A DNA stretch of 7,293 bases, from positions 1 to 7,293 of the forward strand of contig JAJPYH010000223.1 in assembly GCA_021205045.1 (NCBI GenBank), written 5' to 3'. A program made the position numbers and the translations under genes. The DNA comes from Lachnospiraceae bacterium (GTDB taxonomy: Bacteria > Bacillota > Clostridia > Lachnospirales > Lachnospiraceae). How positions within the stretch are numbered: the stretch's first letter is position 1; each line of letters starts with the position of its first letter. The notes beneath the pieces are model-generated. The model was not told the DNA's origin, did not search any database, and was given only the letters and a program-made list of their open reading frames with translations. This document shows, piece by piece, positions 5,743 through 7,293 of this stretch.

Positions 5743-5771
5743 AGCCGCTTCCGGTGAAATGGCAGGCGGCT
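5743..5771. other. Inverted repeat in the esterase 2/ATP-grasp gap
   Basis: AGCCGC (5743-5748) pairs with GCGGCT (5766-5771) around a 17-nt loop, just after the corrected esterase 2 stop codon. In the minus direction no T-run follows, so it is not a strong terminator; it may be an mRNA stability or processing element. Confidence 0.3.
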
Positions 5772-5772
5772 T

Positions 5773-6545
5773 TTATTCGTCTTCGCTGTCGTCCCTCAGC
5801 AGGTAGGGCAGGAAATAGGAAACCTGTTTGTACCACCAGGGCCAGTCGTGAGCACAATCGTAACCCCAGTAGTCCACCCGCACATGGATGCCTTTGCGCT
5901 GCAGAATTTCGTCCAGCTGTCTGGTAAACTGTGGCACCTCCCAGGGACCCTGGCCTACGCAGATAACGGCTTTTTTTCTGATTATACTGCTCGATAAAGG
6001 GATGATCCTCGGGCTGATTGGACAGATAATGAACGGGAGAGTTGAAATAAAGCCGATCGTCCATGTATCCGCCGAAGCCGTACTCGGAGGAGTAGACCCC
6101 GCTCAGCGCCAGAAGCCTGTCGAACAGATCCGGGCGCTTAAAATACAGATTGACCGCATGGGTGGCGCCCAGGCTTGCCCCGAACACGCCCACCATGGGG
6201 AGCTCATCCCACTGGTTGAATTCCTGGCTCATGGCTCTGGCAAAGGGAACTACCTCCTCACACAGATAATTGATCCACTGCTCGTAAAGCCAGCTTCTGT
6301 GACCGGCGTCCCCGTAACCGTCCGACCAGGTCTCCCTGTCTGTGGTGTCCACAGCGAACACCATAACCTGACCGGCGTCAATAAATGGTGCCCAGACGTC
6401 AGTCATATGGTAATTTTCAAAATCAAAAAATCTGCCGTCCTGACAGGGGATGAACAAAAAAGGGCACGCCTGCGTGGCCATAGACCTTGATTTCCATATC
6501 CCGGTTTAAAAAAGTGCTGTATGACTTAAAGTATTCTGTCCGCAA
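5773..6545 (-). CDS. Esterase D-type alpha/beta hydrolase (esterase 2), two frameshifts
   Basis: Corrected at two homopolymers, this is a 256-residue esterase of the putative esterase (PF00756) family. It has LFIPCQDGRFFDFENYHM, the nucleophile elbow GASLG (Ser124), and a C-terminal DYWGYDCAHDWPWW with the likely catalytic His232. The start is TTG at 6545, right after the upstream stop codon (6549-6551), with GAGG inside the end of esterase 1; this implies translational coupling. The frame is shifted by +1 at the A-run 6456-6461 (six, five expected) and again at the T-run 5971-5977 (seven, six expected). Uncorrected, the middle piece runs to an unrelated tail ending at 5732. The corrected stop is TAA at 5773-5775. 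It is probably cytoplasmic, since no signal peptide is seen. The substrate is unknown. Confidence 0.85.
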
Positions 6546-6548
6546 TGA

Positions 6549-7293
6549 TCAGTCCTCTAGTCCATATAAAAGTGTATTCATAAAAAAGGGCAGCTGCCTC
6601 TCCCAGCTGGCTTCGCAGTGTGTGCCGCCGGGAATGATCCTGGTGGTCAGATGGATATTCTTGTCCATCAGGGCCTTTGCCATGTCCTGAAATGCCCGCT
6701 TCATGCGGGTACGGTTCCCTAATTCCTTAGAGCCGTAATCCATATAGACCACAGTGTCCCTGGCAATTCTGGAGTCTCTCACCATATTGTCAAGAACGAA
6801 GGAATCCGTCCAGAGAGAGGGGGAGAGCGCCGCCGCCCGGGAGTATACCTGATTGTATACGGTCACCGCGTACAGACTCATCAACCCGCCCATGGAGCTG
6901 CCGGCGATGAAGGTGTTTTTCCTTCCCCGGAGTGTGCGGTATCTTTCATCAATCAGGCGCTTGAAAACCGTGCTGTACCAGTCCATGGTGATTTCCCCGC
7001 GGCCTTCAATATGGCCAAACTGGGGGTCATCAAAATCAAAGGGGCAATATTCTTTTAAACGACCATTGTCCGGACTGTGATTGCAGTCCACAGCTGCCAC
7101 AATGATCTGCGTGTCAGTAAAGTCAAGATATTCCTCCATGCCCCAGGATTTGCCGTAGGTGGCATCGGAGTCAAAAAACAGATTATGCCCGTCGAACATG
7201 TAAAGGACGGGGTAACGCCTGCTTTTTTTGATGAAAATAGCTTCCTGTATAATACAAGGTAAAGAGGGAGTTGACTAAAAAAGATACCTCTAG
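6549..7293 (-). CDS. Esterase D-type alpha/beta hydrolase (esterase 1), 5' end beyond window
   Basis: This belongs to the putative esterase (PF00756) family. The clear part reads RRYPVLYMFDGHNLFF, then AAVDCNHSPDNGR, RGEITMDWY, the nucleophile elbow AGSSMGG, VVYMDYGSKE (likely acid), GGTHCEASWE (likely catalytic His), ending LLYGLED. The ATG at 7199 cannot be the true start because it lies inside the conserved VLYMFDG strand. In that frame a TAG lies near the right edge (7275-7277) and no start precedes the core. Removing one base from the T-run 7223-7229 joins it to a frame that stays open to the window edge and reads FTLYYTGSYFHQ, resembling the usual TVYLPxSYF strand. So a fourth +1 shift is likely but less certain. 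It is the first visible gene of the minus-strand operon. The exact N-terminus is not visible. Confidence 0.82.

Noticed and set aside
5888..6490. 200-codon plus-strand ORF
   Set aside because: It is the antisense shadow of esterase 2; its translation resembles no family while the minus strand shows clear esterase motifs.
7271..7293. Plus-strand -35-like TTGACT near the right edge
   Set aside because: Any -10 would fall outside the window and the segment reads as part of esterase 1 on the minus strand; it cannot be supported.

Overview
The window looks like chromosomal DNA of a low-to-mid GC Gram-positive bacterium of the Clostridia, most likely a gut Lachnospiraceae relative. This is inferred from strong GGAGG-type ribosome binding sites, TTGACA/TATAAT-type promoters, and the protein families present (UPF0340/YwlG, Dtd, an ATP-grasp/esterase cassette, a secreted protein ending in a WYGPLYL-type module). 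No rRNA, tRNA, insertion sequence or CRISPR array is visible.

Layout, left to right. Positions 1-98 are non-coding and rich in hairpins. A UPF0340 (YwlG-type) gene starts at 171 and is cut by an in-frame TAA at 621-623; its conserved C-terminus continues in the same frame to 710. Positions 735-1406 form what I read as a type III (RNA-protein) toxin-antitoxin locus: promoter, hairpin at the RNA 5' end, two tandem repeats of 46-47 nt, an intrinsic terminator, then a ribosome binding site and an AT-rich gene for a 158-residue ToxN/CptN/TenpN-like endoribonuclease. Next comes an intact dtd (D-aminoacyl-tRNA deacylase, 1428-1874). It is followed by a 525-residue O-antigen ligase/polymerase-like membrane protein (2043-3620), whose ribosome binding site lies in a long leader hairpin. 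A good promoter at 3654-3682 and a structured leader precede a small secreted protein (3819-4307), which ends at a bidirectional terminator (4319-4352).

The right third is on the minus strand and reads leftward as one probable operon: esterase 1 (entering from beyond the right edge, ending 6549), esterase 2 (TTG start at 6545, ending 5773) and an ATP-grasp ligase-like protein (start 5668, ending 4387). The first two genes are separated by 3 nt. Each of the three genes is disturbed by a +1 base in a homopolymer: at 7223-7229 (less certain), 6456-6461, 5971-5977 and 5642-5646. Removing one base at each site restores family-like protein. Four insertions of the same sign in runs of 5-7 identical bases suggest systematic sequencing or assembly error, but real decay or slippage variation cannot be excluded from sequence alone.

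The most notable system is the type III toxin-antitoxin locus. Its RNA repeats can each be drawn as an H-type pseudoknot, and its base composition differs sharply from dtd next door, which suggests acquisition between two housekeeping-type genes.
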